Source of the DNA: Actinobacteria bacterium 21-64-8
GTDB taxonomy: Bacteria; Actinomycetota; Acidimicrobiia; Acidimicrobiales; RAAP-2
DNA: 8,710 nt
Direction of reading: 5' to 3'
NCBI GenBank assembly: GCA_002255315.1
Contig: NCBD01000109.1
Location: forward strand, 1-8,710
Within the stretch, counting starts at the first letter, position 1; each line of letters starts with the position of its first letter. The notes under the pieces were generated by a model. It was given only the letters and a program-made list of their open reading frames with translations, was not told the origin of the DNA and searched no databases. Below are positions 1 to 6,006 of the stretch, one piece after another. A program made the translations under genes and the position numbers.

Positions 1-867
1 GCTGCGCGTTTCGGCCCCGGCACTCGCGCTCGAGGCCACGGCCGAACCAAAGGCCGAGAAGAGAATATTGGGCAAACTGCGACCCATGGCCTTGCTCATC
101 AAGCGCGTGAGCAAGATGCGCGACGCACCCACGAGCGTGCCCGCGACGATCAAGAGGTTCGAGCCCAGCGTGAAACCAGAGGCCGCGACGGCGAGTCCGG
201 TAAAGGAGTTGAGTAGCGAGATCAAGACCGGCACGTCGGCTCCGCCAATGGGCAAGACGAAGGCGACCCCGAGCACGAACGAGAGCGCGAGCAAGACCCA
301 CAGCAACGTCGAAGAGCCTTGGACCAAAATCACGACGATGAGCACTAACGCACCGAGTCCAAAGATCCCGTTCAAGATCTGCTGACCGGGGTAGGTCACG
401 GGACGGCCGGTCATGAGTTCTTGGAGTTTCGCGTAGGCAATCGCCGAACCGGCGAACGAAACGGTACCAATCAGGACCCCGAGCAGCACCTCTAAGGTGA
501 CGTAGGTCGCCGGGTGGCTCGACTTGATGTGCACGAATTCGGTGATTGACACCAACGCCGCCGCGCCACCGCCCACGCCGTTAAAGATGGCGACGAGTTG
601 GGGCATGGCGGTCATCTGGACGAGCCGCGCCGCGGGAACGGCAATCAGTACGCCAATGACCATGGCGAGTGCGATCAGTCCCACGTGGTGTAACGCGTGG
701 CCGTCGACGTACTTAAAGAAGGTCGCCACGACCGCGACGAGCATGCCAAAGGCCGCGACCATATTGCCCAGGCGCGCTCGTTTGGGGCTCCCGAGACCCT
801 TTAAGGCGAGCACAAAGGTGGCCGCCGAGAACAGGTACAACAGGTCAATCAAGGTTTCGCGACTCAC
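1..867 (-). CDS. pntB: NAD(P) transhydrogenase subunit beta (PntB), partial: 3' end beyond window
   Basis: Membrane subunit of the proton-translocating transhydrogenase, which drives NADH + NADP+ to NAD+ + NADPH with inward proton flow. The window holds the first 289 codons: the multi-helix membrane domain (dII) and the start of the linker. The NADP(H)-binding domain III lies outside. Family signatures seen are MTAMPQLVAIFNGVGGGAAA (about residues 85-104), IGGADVPVLISLLNS, and the KAMGRS segment after the last helix. Residue 96 is Asn where E. coli PntB has the proton-channel His91; FNG-type variants are known in other PntB proteins. The start is GTG at 867, chosen because GAGG at 875-878 is a well-placed ribosome site (7 nt spacer) and because the protein begins VSRETLIDLLYLF, a normal PntB N-terminus. 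The GTG overlaps the TGA that would have ended intact pntAB (GTGA), so translation was coupled. No lesion is seen in the visible part. Confidence 0.95.
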   Translation of the reverse strand, partial: MSRETLIDLLYLFSAATFVLALKGLGSPKRARLGNMVAAFGMLVAVVATFFKYVDGHALHHVGLIALAMVIGVLIAVPAARLVQMTAMPQLVAIFNGVGGGAAALVSITEFVHIKSSHPATYVTLEVLLGVLIGTVSFAGSAIAYAKLQELMTGRPVTYPGQQILNGIFGLGALVLIVVILVQGSSTLLWVLLALSFVLGVAFVLPIGGADVPVLISLLNSFTGLAVAASGFTLGSNLLIVAGTLVGASRILLTRLMSKAMGRSLPNILFSAFGSAVASSASAGAETRS

Positions 868-1063
868 GAAGCCACCTCGTCGTGGCCCTTCGCCGCGGGC
901 TTTTTGGCCTTAACATCGAGCCCACCAAGATGACGCCGTGAATCGCGTTCGAGCCACTCATCAGCGGCGTGTGCAAGATGCTCGGCACCTTGGCGATGAT
1001 CTCAATGCCCACGAAGATGCTCAAGACGAGCACCGTCGCGTACTGCAATAAGACGTTGCCCAT
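845..1063 (-). pseudogene. pntAB: NAD(P) transhydrogenase subunit alpha 2 (PntAB), internal deletion and frameshift
   Basis: Small membrane subunit of the three-subunit transhydrogenase, normally about 95-110 residues with three helices. Residues 1-49 are typical: the first helix (NVLLQYATVLVLSIFVGIEI), then KVPSILHTPLMSGSNAIHGV and the beginning of the next helix. His42 matches the position of the His42 described in the Thermus thermophilus alpha-2 subunit. After GVILVGS the frame abruptly turns Arg-rich and runs to a stop at 845-847, inside pntB. In the -1 frame the same DNA reads DVKAKKPAAKGHDEVAS and stops at 864-866, overlapping the pntB start. That is what an authentic PntAB tail should look like. 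The rest of helix two and all of helix three, about 40 residues (a 3n+1 deletion), are missing at a junction near 914-921. The ATG overlaps the pntAA stop (TAATG). The subunit cannot be functional as written; an assembly or consensus error is the main alternative. Confidence 0.85.
875..878 (-). promoter_or_regulatory. Ribosome binding site of pntB
   Basis: GAGG (within GACGAGGTGG) lies 7 nt before the GTG at 867. It decides the pntB start and still falls inside the surviving pntAB tail sequence, so pntB can be translated despite the upstream lesion. Confidence 0.6.
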
Positions 1064-2211
1064 TAGGCGTTCTCCTTCACGTCGGGGGTAATGGCCACGT
1101 GCGCGACGCCCAGGGCTTCGGCGGTCGCGGCGTGGTTGACGGCGCCGTCACGCGCGACCGTGACGCCCACGACGACTTCGTCGTTCCAGTCGGGGTTCAG
1201 TTCGCCCTTCGCGCCAAAGAGGGCGAGCAGCTTTAAGACGTTGTTCGCGAAGAGGAAACTGGCGTGCGCGCCCATCTGGGCGGGCGGGTTCGTCAGTCCC
1301 ACGACGCGTACGCCACCGTGCTCGACCACTTCGCCGGCAATCGTCAGTTCGCAGTTGCCCCCGCCGTCGGCGGCCATATCGATGACGAGCGAACCCTCGC
1401 CCATCGCCTCGACCATGGCCGTCGTGACGAGAATCGGCGACCGACGCCCCGGCACCGCCGCGGTCGTGATCACGACGTCAGAGTTCGCGACTTCGCCGAG
1501 GAGTTCGCTTTGTTGTTGCTGGCGCTCTTCGGCGCTCAACTCGCGGGCGTAGCCCCCCGCGGCGTCGGCCGTGACGGAGAGTTTGACGAAGGTGGCGCCC
1601 GCGCTCTCGGCCTCCTCCTTCGCCGCCGAACGCACGTCGTACGCGCGCACGCGCGCGCCGAGTCGCTTCGCCGTGGCGATCGCCTGGAGTCCCGCGACGC
1701 CCACGCCCATGACGAGGACTTTCGCGGGACGAATGGTGCCCGCCGCCGTGGTGAGTAGCGGAAAGAATCGGTCGAAGTACGTGGCCCCGGCGAGCGCCGC
1801 TCGGTAGCCCGAGACGGTCGCTTGGCTCGAGAGCGCGTCCATGTACTGCGCGCGCGAGATGCGCGGTAACAGGTCAAAGCTGAGCGTCGTCACGCGCCGC
1901 TCCACGAGCACTTTCACGACGTCGAGGGCCAGCAGGGGTGAGAGAAAGGAGAGGTGCAATGACCCCTCGGGTAGTGCGCGAGCCTCTTCGAGGGACGGTG
2001 CGTTCACGCGCACGTTGACCTCGCCGTGGGGCGCGTCGACGACGCTCGCACCCGCCTCGACGTAGGCCTCGTCGCGAAAGTGCGAGGCGAGACCCGCACC
2101 GCGCTCGACCTCAACCTGCCAGCCGTCTTTGACGAGGGCCCTGACGGCGTCGGGGGTCAGCGCGACTCGGGTCTCACCGGCGCGCGACTCCCTAAAGAGC
2201 GCAATTTTCAT
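1063..2211 (-). CDS. pntAA: NAD(P) transhydrogenase subunit alpha 1 (PntAA), NAD(H)-binding
   Basis: Soluble NAD(H)-binding domain I of the proton-translocating transhydrogenase, related to alanine dehydrogenase. The 382 residues match the usual size for the split subunit. The N-terminus MKIALFRESRAGETRVALTP is the family's first strand and RESxxGExRVALTP motif. The nucleotide-contact loop reads PRISRAQYMDALSSQATVSG (about 116-135) and holds R120, Q122, D125 and S128, corresponding to the RQD loop. The dinucleotide fold has VMGVGVAGLQAIATAKRLGA (GxGxxG at 169-174), and D192 at the end of the next strand selects NAD over NADP. The start is ATG at 2209-2211, preceded by a -10-like box and no Shine-Dalgarno. 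The gene begins 26 bp after the hydrolase stop, and its TAA overlaps the pntAB ATG by one base. It appears intact and shows no decay, although its partner pntAB is broken. Confidence 0.97.
   Translation of the reverse strand: MKIALFRESRAGETRVALTPDAVRALVKDGWQVEVERGAGLASHFRDEAYVEAGASVVDAPHGEVNVRVNAPSLEEARALPEGSLHLSFLSPLLALDVVKVLVERRVTTLSFDLLPRISRAQYMDALSSQATVSGYRAALAGATYFDRFFPLLTTAAGTIRPAKVLVMGVGVAGLQAIATAKRLGARVRAYDVRSAAKEEAESAGATFVKLSVTADAAGGYARELSAEERQQQQSELLGEVANSDVVITTAAVPGRRSPILVTTAMVEAMGEGSLVIDMAADGGGNCELTIAGEVVEHGGVRVVGLTNPPAQMGAHASFLFANNVLKLLALFGAKGELNPDWNDEVVVGVTVARDGAVNHAATAEALGVAHVAITPDVKENA
1072..1077 (-). promoter_or_regulatory. Ribosome binding site of pntAB
   Basis: AAGGAG sits 8 nt before the pntAB ATG (1063), inside the end of pntAA. 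It is the strongest Shine-Dalgarno seen in the window. It contrasts with the genes that head transcription units, which lack one. Confidence 0.65.
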
Positions 2212-2223
2212 CTCAACGTTCTA
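2212..2223 (-). promoter_or_regulatory. Candidate leaderless promoter -10 box of pntAA
   Basis: On the minus strand the 26-bp gap before pntAA ends TAGAAC-GTTGAG-ATG. The hexamer TAGAAC is exactly 6 nt before the start codon, as in ogt (see 3098-3109). If it is a -10 element, transcription would begin at or next to the A of ATG, giving a leaderless pnt mRNA in addition to read-through from the hydrolase. No convincing -35 box is seen. Confidence 0.4.
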
Positions 2224-2237
2224 GCAGTTTGCTTGGG

Positions 2238-3077
2238 CTACTTCGTCGGGTGAACGTCGTGTGCGCGTAAGAAACGATCCACTTCGTGCGCGACCTCACG
2301 AGGTGCCTCGAGGGGCAGCCAGTGACCAAAGCCCTCGAGACGCACGAAGGTAAAGCCCGCCTCGCAGTAGTGCGCGGAGTCGCGCATCTGGCGCTCACTG
2401 AGCGCGCGGTCGCCGCTCGACCAGATTCCGAGCGCCGGCGCCGTCACCGGCGGCAAGACGGGCGGGTCGTCCACGAAGGCGCTCGGGGGAATATTGGCGC
2501 GGTACCACAACAGGTGCGTGCGCATCTGACCGTCACGTTCGAGCTCAGTGATGACGTGCTCGACCTCGGGGTGCCCGAGCCAGGTGCGCATCGCTTCGTA
2601 GTCATTCTTTCGCAGAAACGCCTCGCCGAGTCCTTCGTGGGCGAAGAGCAGCGTGTACCAACTCTTCAGTTGTTGCTCGAGGCCCGCCGAGCGAAAGGCC
2701 GTGGGGTGACCAACCGACAGGGCCACGATCGAGCGCACGAGGTCGGGGCGAAACGTGGCGACGGCCCAGGCGAGATTGGCGCCCCAGTCGTGCCCGAGCA
2801 CCGTGACGCGCCCCGCGCCGAGGTGGTCAATCACCGCCGCCACGTCGCCGACGAGTTCGCGCATGACGTAGCGCTCGACGGCGTCGGGCTTGGTCGAGCG
2901 CCCACAGCCGCGTAGGTCAACGCTCACGCAGCGATAGCCCGCGGCCCCCAGCAGCGCCGCGAGCTCGACCCACAACGACGAGGTGTCGGGCCAGCCGTGC
3001 AACAGCACCACGACCGGACCGCGGCCCTCGTCGCGCACGAAGAGTTCGACGTCTTTGTTGCTGACCACGTACTCCAC
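2238..3077 (-). CDS. Alpha/beta hydrolase, epoxide hydrolase-like
   Basis: Soluble alpha/beta-hydrolase of 279 residues with an Asp nucleophile. The oxyanion-hole motif is HGWPD (27-31) and the nucleophile elbow is GHDWGA with D97. The acid is probably D223 (SSGDRA) and the base is H252 (GFGHWLP). Lid tyrosines that would open an epoxide ring are likely Y141 (SWYTLLF) and Y192 (LLWYRAN, resembling the NWYR motif of epoxide hydrolases). HGxP plus these tyrosines favours epoxide hydrolase over haloalkane dehalogenase, but the substrate cannot be read from sequence. The start is GTG at 3077, giving MEYVVSNKDVELF, where family homology should begin. A longer frame reaches 3128 but would run through the divergent ogt start. 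TACGGT lies 7 nt upstream of the GTG, a possible leaderless -10. It is followed 26 bp downstream by pntAA and may be the first gene of that operon. Confidence 0.88.
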   Translation of the reverse strand: MEYVVSNKDVELFVRDEGRGPVVVLLHGWPDTSSLWVELAALLGAAGYRCVSVDLRGCGRSTKPDAVERYVMRELVGDVAAVIDHLGAGRVTVLGHDWGANLAWAVATFRPDLVRSIVALSVGHPTAFRSAGLEQQLKSWYTLLFAHEGLGEAFLRKNDYEAMRTWLGHPEVEHVITELERDGQMRTHLLWYRANIPPSAFVDDPPVLPPVTAPALGIWSSGDRALSERQMRDSAHYCEAGFTFVRLEGFGHWLPLEAPREVAHEVDRFLRAHDVHPTK

Positions 3078-3109
3078 GTGAGGGACCGTAGTCGGTGTAG
3101 AACTGTGCC
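3078..3109. promoter_or_regulatory. 32-bp divergent promoter region between hydrolase and ogt
   Basis: This gap must hold start signals for both directions. On the plus strand it has TAGAAC (3098-3103) exactly 6 nt before the ogt GTG. On the minus strand it has TACGGT (3085-3090, fits TANNNT) 7 nt before the hydrolase GTG. Neither gene has a Shine-Dalgarno in its remaining upstream bases. The arrangement fits two leaderless promoters whose -35 regions lie inside the opposite gene, so the two transcripts may interfere or be co-regulated. Confidence 0.42.
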
Positions 3110-3577
3110 GTGGCCACCTTCCTCGCACACGTGCCGTCTCCCGTGGGAATCTTTAGCGTCGAGGGCGACGAACACGCCGTCAGCGCGCTCTACTTGCCCC
3201 ACGAATATCGTCGTGCCTCCTCGGGCGACGTACCGAGGGCCGTCGCGAAGGCCGTCAAGGAGTTGGGCGAATACTTCGCGGGCGAGCGTCGCCGCTTTAG
3301 CGTCAAACTCGCCGAACCGAACGCGACTTCGTTTCAACGTTCGGTCTGGTCGACCCTGCGAGAGATTCCCTACGGCTCAGTGATGACCTACGGCGAAGTC
3401 GCCGCCGCGGCGGGGCACCCCGGCGCGCACCGCGCGGTCGGCAACGCCAACCACGCGAACCCCGTCCCGGTACTCGTGCCCTGCCACCGCGTCGTCGCCT
3501 CCAACGGACTCGGAGGCTACGGCGGCGGCGACGGCGTCAAGCGCTTCCTCCTCGAACTCGAGGGCGTGACGATTTAG
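3110..3577 (+). CDS. ogt: Methylated-DNA--[protein]-cysteine S-methyltransferase (O6-alkylguanine repair)
   Basis: Suicide DNA-repair protein that moves the alkyl group from O6-alkylguanine (and O4-alkylthymine) to its own cysteine. The protein has 155 residues, the usual size of a stand-alone Ogt without an Ada regulatory domain. Seen in order: a divergent N-terminal domain (1-70); FQRSVWSTLREIPYGSVMTY (75-94), the helix-turn-helix entry; HRAVGNA with arginine finger R108; the active site VPCHRV with C125; and the closing KRFLLELEG with the conserved Glu. The usual NGxNP before the active site is NHANP here, a mild variation. The start is GTG at 3110, 6 nt after TAGAAC and without a Shine-Dalgarno. 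The gene is divergent from an epoxide hydrolase, a plausible electrophile-defence pairing. Its stop overlaps the stop of the convergent membrane-protein gene. Confidence 0.95.
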   Translation: MATFLAHVPSPVGIFSVEGDEHAVSALYLPHEYRRASSGDVPRAVAKAVKELGEYFAGERRRFSVKLAEPNATSFQRSVWSTLREIPYGSVMTYGEVAAAAGHPGAHRAVGNANHANPVPVLVPCHRVVASNGLGGYGGGDGVKRFLLELEGVTI

Positions 3578-4023
3578 CGCTCCGGGGGATGCAGCGGCAG
3601 TTTCAACAGTGAGGTGGCCTCGAGGTTCACCACGTCGTGCACGACGCGACGCACGCCACGCTGCGCAATCCAGAGCATCGCGATCGCGCCGGGAAGCTCC
3701 ACTAGCAAGGCGACGACGAGACTTTGCCGGAAGTCGCCGCTGCGCGCCGTCGTCAGGTCAAACCACCCGTCGACGACCAACAACGTGGCGGCCGCGACGG
3801 CAAAGCCCACCAGGATCGCGCGTCGTTTCCAGGCGGCCCAGGCGGCCCACGCGGTGCCGGCGAGCATCGCTATCTCGGCGAGGTCGAGTCCCACCCACGC
3901 GACGTCCCAGTGCTCGGCGATGTAGGTGCGCGGGAGTTGTGCGCCCAGGTAGATCGTCCAGGCCATCTCGGCCAAAATTACGCACGACAACACGACGAGC
4001 ACGCGGTCGCGAGTAGTGGGCAA
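3574..4023 (-). CDS. Uncharacterised four-helix membrane protein
   Basis: This 149-residue integral membrane protein has four predicted helices at about 8-28, 41-65, 69-88 and 101-121. Recognisable blocks are LPRTYIAEHWDVAWVGLDLA (30-49), VVDGWFDLTTA (83-93) and VALLVELPGAIAM (103-115). From memory this resembles a common actinobacterial family of unknown function with a conserved HWDVAWVGxD / DxWFDxTTA core. I know of no assigned role. The start is TTG at 4023, because nothing better lies between it and the stop of the preceding gene at 4045. TACGTC precedes it by 7 nt, and there is no Shine-Dalgarno. GTG at codon 8 (4002) is an alternative. It is the last gene of the cluster, 21 bp after the SalK-like gene. 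Its TAA overlaps the ogt TAG in opposite orientation, leaving no room for a terminator. Confidence 0.75.
   Translation of the reverse strand: MPTTRDRVLVVLSCVILAEMAWTIYLGAQLPRTYIAEHWDVAWVGLDLAEIAMLAGTAWAAWAAWKRRAILVGFAVAAATLLVVDGWFDLTTARSGDFRQSLVVALLVELPGAIAMLWIAQRGVRRVVHDVVNLEATSLLKLPLHPPER
3829..3849 (-). repeat. 9-bp tandem repeat encoding WAAWAAW
   Basis: On the minus strand TGGGCCGCC occurs twice in a row and is followed by TGG. It encodes Trp-Ala-Ala-Trp-Ala-Ala-Trp at the cytoplasmic end of helix two of the membrane protein, just before KRR. The repeat is perfect and in frame, so copy-number slippage would insert or remove three residues without a frameshift. Confidence 0.7.
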
Positions 4024-4044
4024 CAGGCGCGACGTAGCGAGTAC

Positions 4045-4803
4045 CTACTTGGACACCGCGACGGGCGACGCGAGCGCGGCGAACATTGACGCCGCCACCT
4101 CGGCGAGGTTCGCCCGTTCTTCCTCGTTCAAGACCGCGAAGCACTGCGCCTCTTTGTGGGTCGTGCGCTCTTCGGCTTCGCGCTTTTTGGCTTCGAGTTC
4201 GGGCGTCGCGACGGGGGCGTCCTCGTCGCGGTAACCGTGCAGCTTGTACACGCTCGCGTCTTGCAGGAAGGCCGCCTCGTGCGCGAGGAGTCCGACTTCC
4301 TTCACCGCCTCGATGTGCACGCCGCCGCGCAGTTCACGCAAGAGAATGGTCCCGAGGTAGGCCGCGTGCACGGGGTCGCTCGGCGCGTCGTAGCGCTTAT
4401 AGCCGTCGACCAAGGGGCAACGTCCCGGGGTGAGCGCGTCAACCACGCGACGCACGCTGGCGCCAAAACGCGCGAGCGCGTCGGCGTCTAACGCGCCAAA
4501 GGTTCGATCGGCGAAGGCGTAGGCCGCCAGTAGGTAGTCCGCGGCGATCGCGACCGGGTCGGCTTTTTCCTTCGCCGCGCTCCAGAGAAAATCGATGGTG
4601 CGCTGGTCAAAGAAGGTAAAGGCCTCAAAGACCACCGCGGCGTCGACGTCGCCGAGCACGCCGCCTCGACCGAGACCGTAGTACTCAAAGACGTTGAGTC
4701 CGTGGGTCTTGGCGCGTTCGCCGGTGAGTGGATCAAAGTAGAAACTCATGCCCAAGGTCTGAATCTCTTGGGCGATGGTGTTCGAAAGCTGCTCTGGTGT
4801 CAT
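4045..4803 (-). CDS. SCO6745/SalK-like family protein, function unknown
   Basis: This soluble, mostly helical protein has 252 residues. It resembles the actinobacterial SCO6745/SalK-type family: an N-terminal helix with YFDPLTGE, then a GL-x-x-FEYYGLGRGGVLGDV block (35-53), AAVVFEAFTFF (55-65), and the best-conserved part DPVHAAYLGTILLRELRGGVH (143-163) followed by IEAVKEVGLLAHEAAF. The last 60 residues are charged and Ala/Glu-rich (PELEAKKREAEERTTHKEAQ), probably a long helix. No catalytic motif is visible and members of this family have no established biochemical role. It starts at ATG 4803, 33 bp after the kinase stop, with TAGAGT 6 nt before the ATG and no good Shine-Dalgarno. It may therefore be transcribed on its own with the downstream membrane protein. 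The family assignment rests on remembered pattern similarity. Confidence 0.7.
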   Translation of the reverse strand: MTPEQLSNTIAQEIQTLGMSFYFDPLTGERAKTHGLNVFEYYGLGRGGVLGDVDAAVVFEAFTFFDQRTIDFLWSAAKEKADPVAIAADYLLAAYAFADRTFGALDADALARFGASVRRVVDALTPGRCPLVDGYKRYDAPSDPVHAAYLGTILLRELRGGVHIEAVKEVGLLAHEAAFLQDASVYKLHGYRDEDAPVATPELEAKKREAEERTTHKEAQCFAVLNEEERANLAEVAASMFAALASPVAVSK

Positions 4804-4815
4804 GAGCGAACTCTA
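4804..4815 (-). promoter_or_regulatory. Candidate leaderless promoter -10 box of the SalK-like gene
   Basis: On the minus strand TAGAGT (4810-4815, fits TANNNT) is exactly 6 nt before the ATG at 4803, in the 33-bp gap after the truncated kinase. The spacing is the same as at pntAA and ogt. It would uncouple the SalK-like and membrane-protein genes from the two-component operon. Confidence 0.45.
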
Positions 4816-4836
4816 GGGGGCGCGGCGAACCCCTCG

Positions 4837-6006
4837 TTACGGTCGCTTCAACACGCGCGGCGGATCGCCCTCGACGTGGGCGTCGAATCGAAGTTCGCCC
4901 TTGGCGTAGCGCATCGCGTTGTCGACGACGTTGCGCACCATGCGCTTGAGCATCGTGAGGTCACCGACGACCCGCGTGGGCACGACGGCCGAGGTATCGA
5001 CACCGAGCTCACTCATCGAACGCACCCGCGACGCCTCTTCGTAGAGCAGGTCGTCTAAGTCGACCTCGGCGCTTTGGGTCTCGACGTGGTGCTCGTCGTG
5101 GCGCGCCAGCCAAAACAGGTCGTCGATGATCGTGTCGAGTCGTCGCCCCTCGCGCACGATGACTTCGGCGACGTCGGGCCAGTTCATCGCGTCGGGCGCG
5201 ACGAGGGCTCGCTCGGTGGTGGCGAGCAGCGTCGTGAGGGGACTTCGCAGCTCGTGACTGGCGTTGGAGACGAACTCTTGTTGAAACCTTGACGCCGCGT
5301 CGAGGCGATCGAGCATGGCGTTGACGGTGCGCGCCATGCGAGCGATCTCGTCGTCGCCGCCGGTCAGTGGCACCCGTTCGGTGAGATCTTCGGCCGCGAT
5401 CGCGTCCACGCGGCGGCGAATGGCCTCAACGGGTGCCAGGGCGAGACCGATGCCGAGCCAGATCAGACCACCCGACATCAACAAGATCAAGGGAAATGAG
5501 ACCAGCACCGAAAAGATCAAGACGCCCTGGCTGTGGCTGATCGCGCTGCCGTAGACGAAGCCGAAGATGTAACCCTGGCCGTGCACCGTTTGAATCGTGT
5601 CGACCGCGCCCAGGCTCAACTCTTTGATGGTGCCGCGCGTGAGTTTGTTCGCGATGAACTCGGGCGTCAGTCCCGAGGGGGTCGAGAAGCTGGTGACGGG
5701 CTTGGCGAGGACGGGCGCCTCGGCGATGGGCGCACTCGCGGCGTAGACGTGGGTCAATTGGGCGTTGGTCACCTGCACGACGATGTCGCCCGTGGGCGGC
5801 AAGACGGTGAAGTGGCGCGCGAAGTCACTCGTGGACAGTCGCGCCTGGTACTGAATAATCGCGCTTTGAATCTCGTTGCTCGCTTGGGTCACCTGCGAGC
5901 GGTGCACCAAATTAATCAAGGCGACCGCCGCGAAACCGAGCACGACCGCGATGGCGAGCACGAAGGACAAGGTGAGGCGGGCTCGTATCGAGAGCCGGTG
6001 CTCCAT
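4837..6006 (-). CDS. Sensor histidine kinase, truncated: ATP-binding G1, F and G2 motifs missing
   Basis: Inner-membrane sensor partner of the OmpR-type regulator encoded upstream. Domains in order: helix one (about 10-34), extracytoplasmic sensor (35-161, no recognised ligand fold), helix two (162-190), HAMP (191-245), dimerisation and phosphoacceptor domain with H251 in SNASHELRSPLTTLL, and the N box RNVVDNAMRYA (358-368). The protein then reads GELRFDAHVEGD and ends with PPRVLKRP at residue 389. The DxGxGI, F-box and GxGLGLA motifs are absent, although relatives run about 75-85 residues longer. No frame in the following 33 bp restores them. The kinase as written cannot bind ATP properly. 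The abrupt change after VEGD suggests an internal deletion that joins near the true C-terminus, but a nonsense or frameshift event plus decay is possible. The ATG overlaps the regulator's TGA (TGATG), so translation is coupled. Confidence 0.88.
   Translation of the reverse strand: MEHRLSIRARLTLSFVLAIAVVLGFAAVALINLVHRSQVTQASNEIQSAIIQYQARLSTSDFARHFTVLPPTGDIVVQVTNAQLTHVYAASAPIAEAPVLAKPVTSFSTPSGLTPEFIANKLTRGTIKELSLGAVDTIQTVHGQGYIFGFVYGSAISHSQGVLIFSVLVSFPLILLMSGGLIWLGIGLALAPVEAIRRRVDAIAAEDLTERVPLTGGDDEIARMARTVNAMLDRLDAASRFQQEFVSNASHELRSPLTTLLATTERALVAPDAMNWPDVAEVIVREGRRLDTIIDDLFWLARHDEHHVETQSAEVDLDDLLYEEASRVRSMSELGVDTSAVVPTRVVGDLTMLKRMVRNVVDNAMRYAKGELRFDAHVEGDPPRVLKRP

Noticed and set aside
900..925. 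Programmed -1 frameshift at the CCAAAAAG run in pntAB that would restore the tail frame
   Set aside because: The run is one A short of the A-AAA-AAG heptamer. Even after a shift the product would lack about 40 residues of membrane helices, so a deletion explains the data better.
3078..3128. Longer N-terminus for the epoxide hydrolase starting at 3128
   Set aside because: It would overlap the start of ogt, and the extra 17 residues (MRGRWPRHSSTPTTVPH) do not look like the family. The GTG at 3077 fits the expected first strand and has a -10-like box at the right distance.
4815..4834. Hairpin AGGGG...CCCCT between the kinase and the SalK-like gene as a terminator
   Set aside because: The stem is only 5 bp with a 10-nt loop and there is no T-run on either strand. 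It probably arises by chance in GC-rich DNA.
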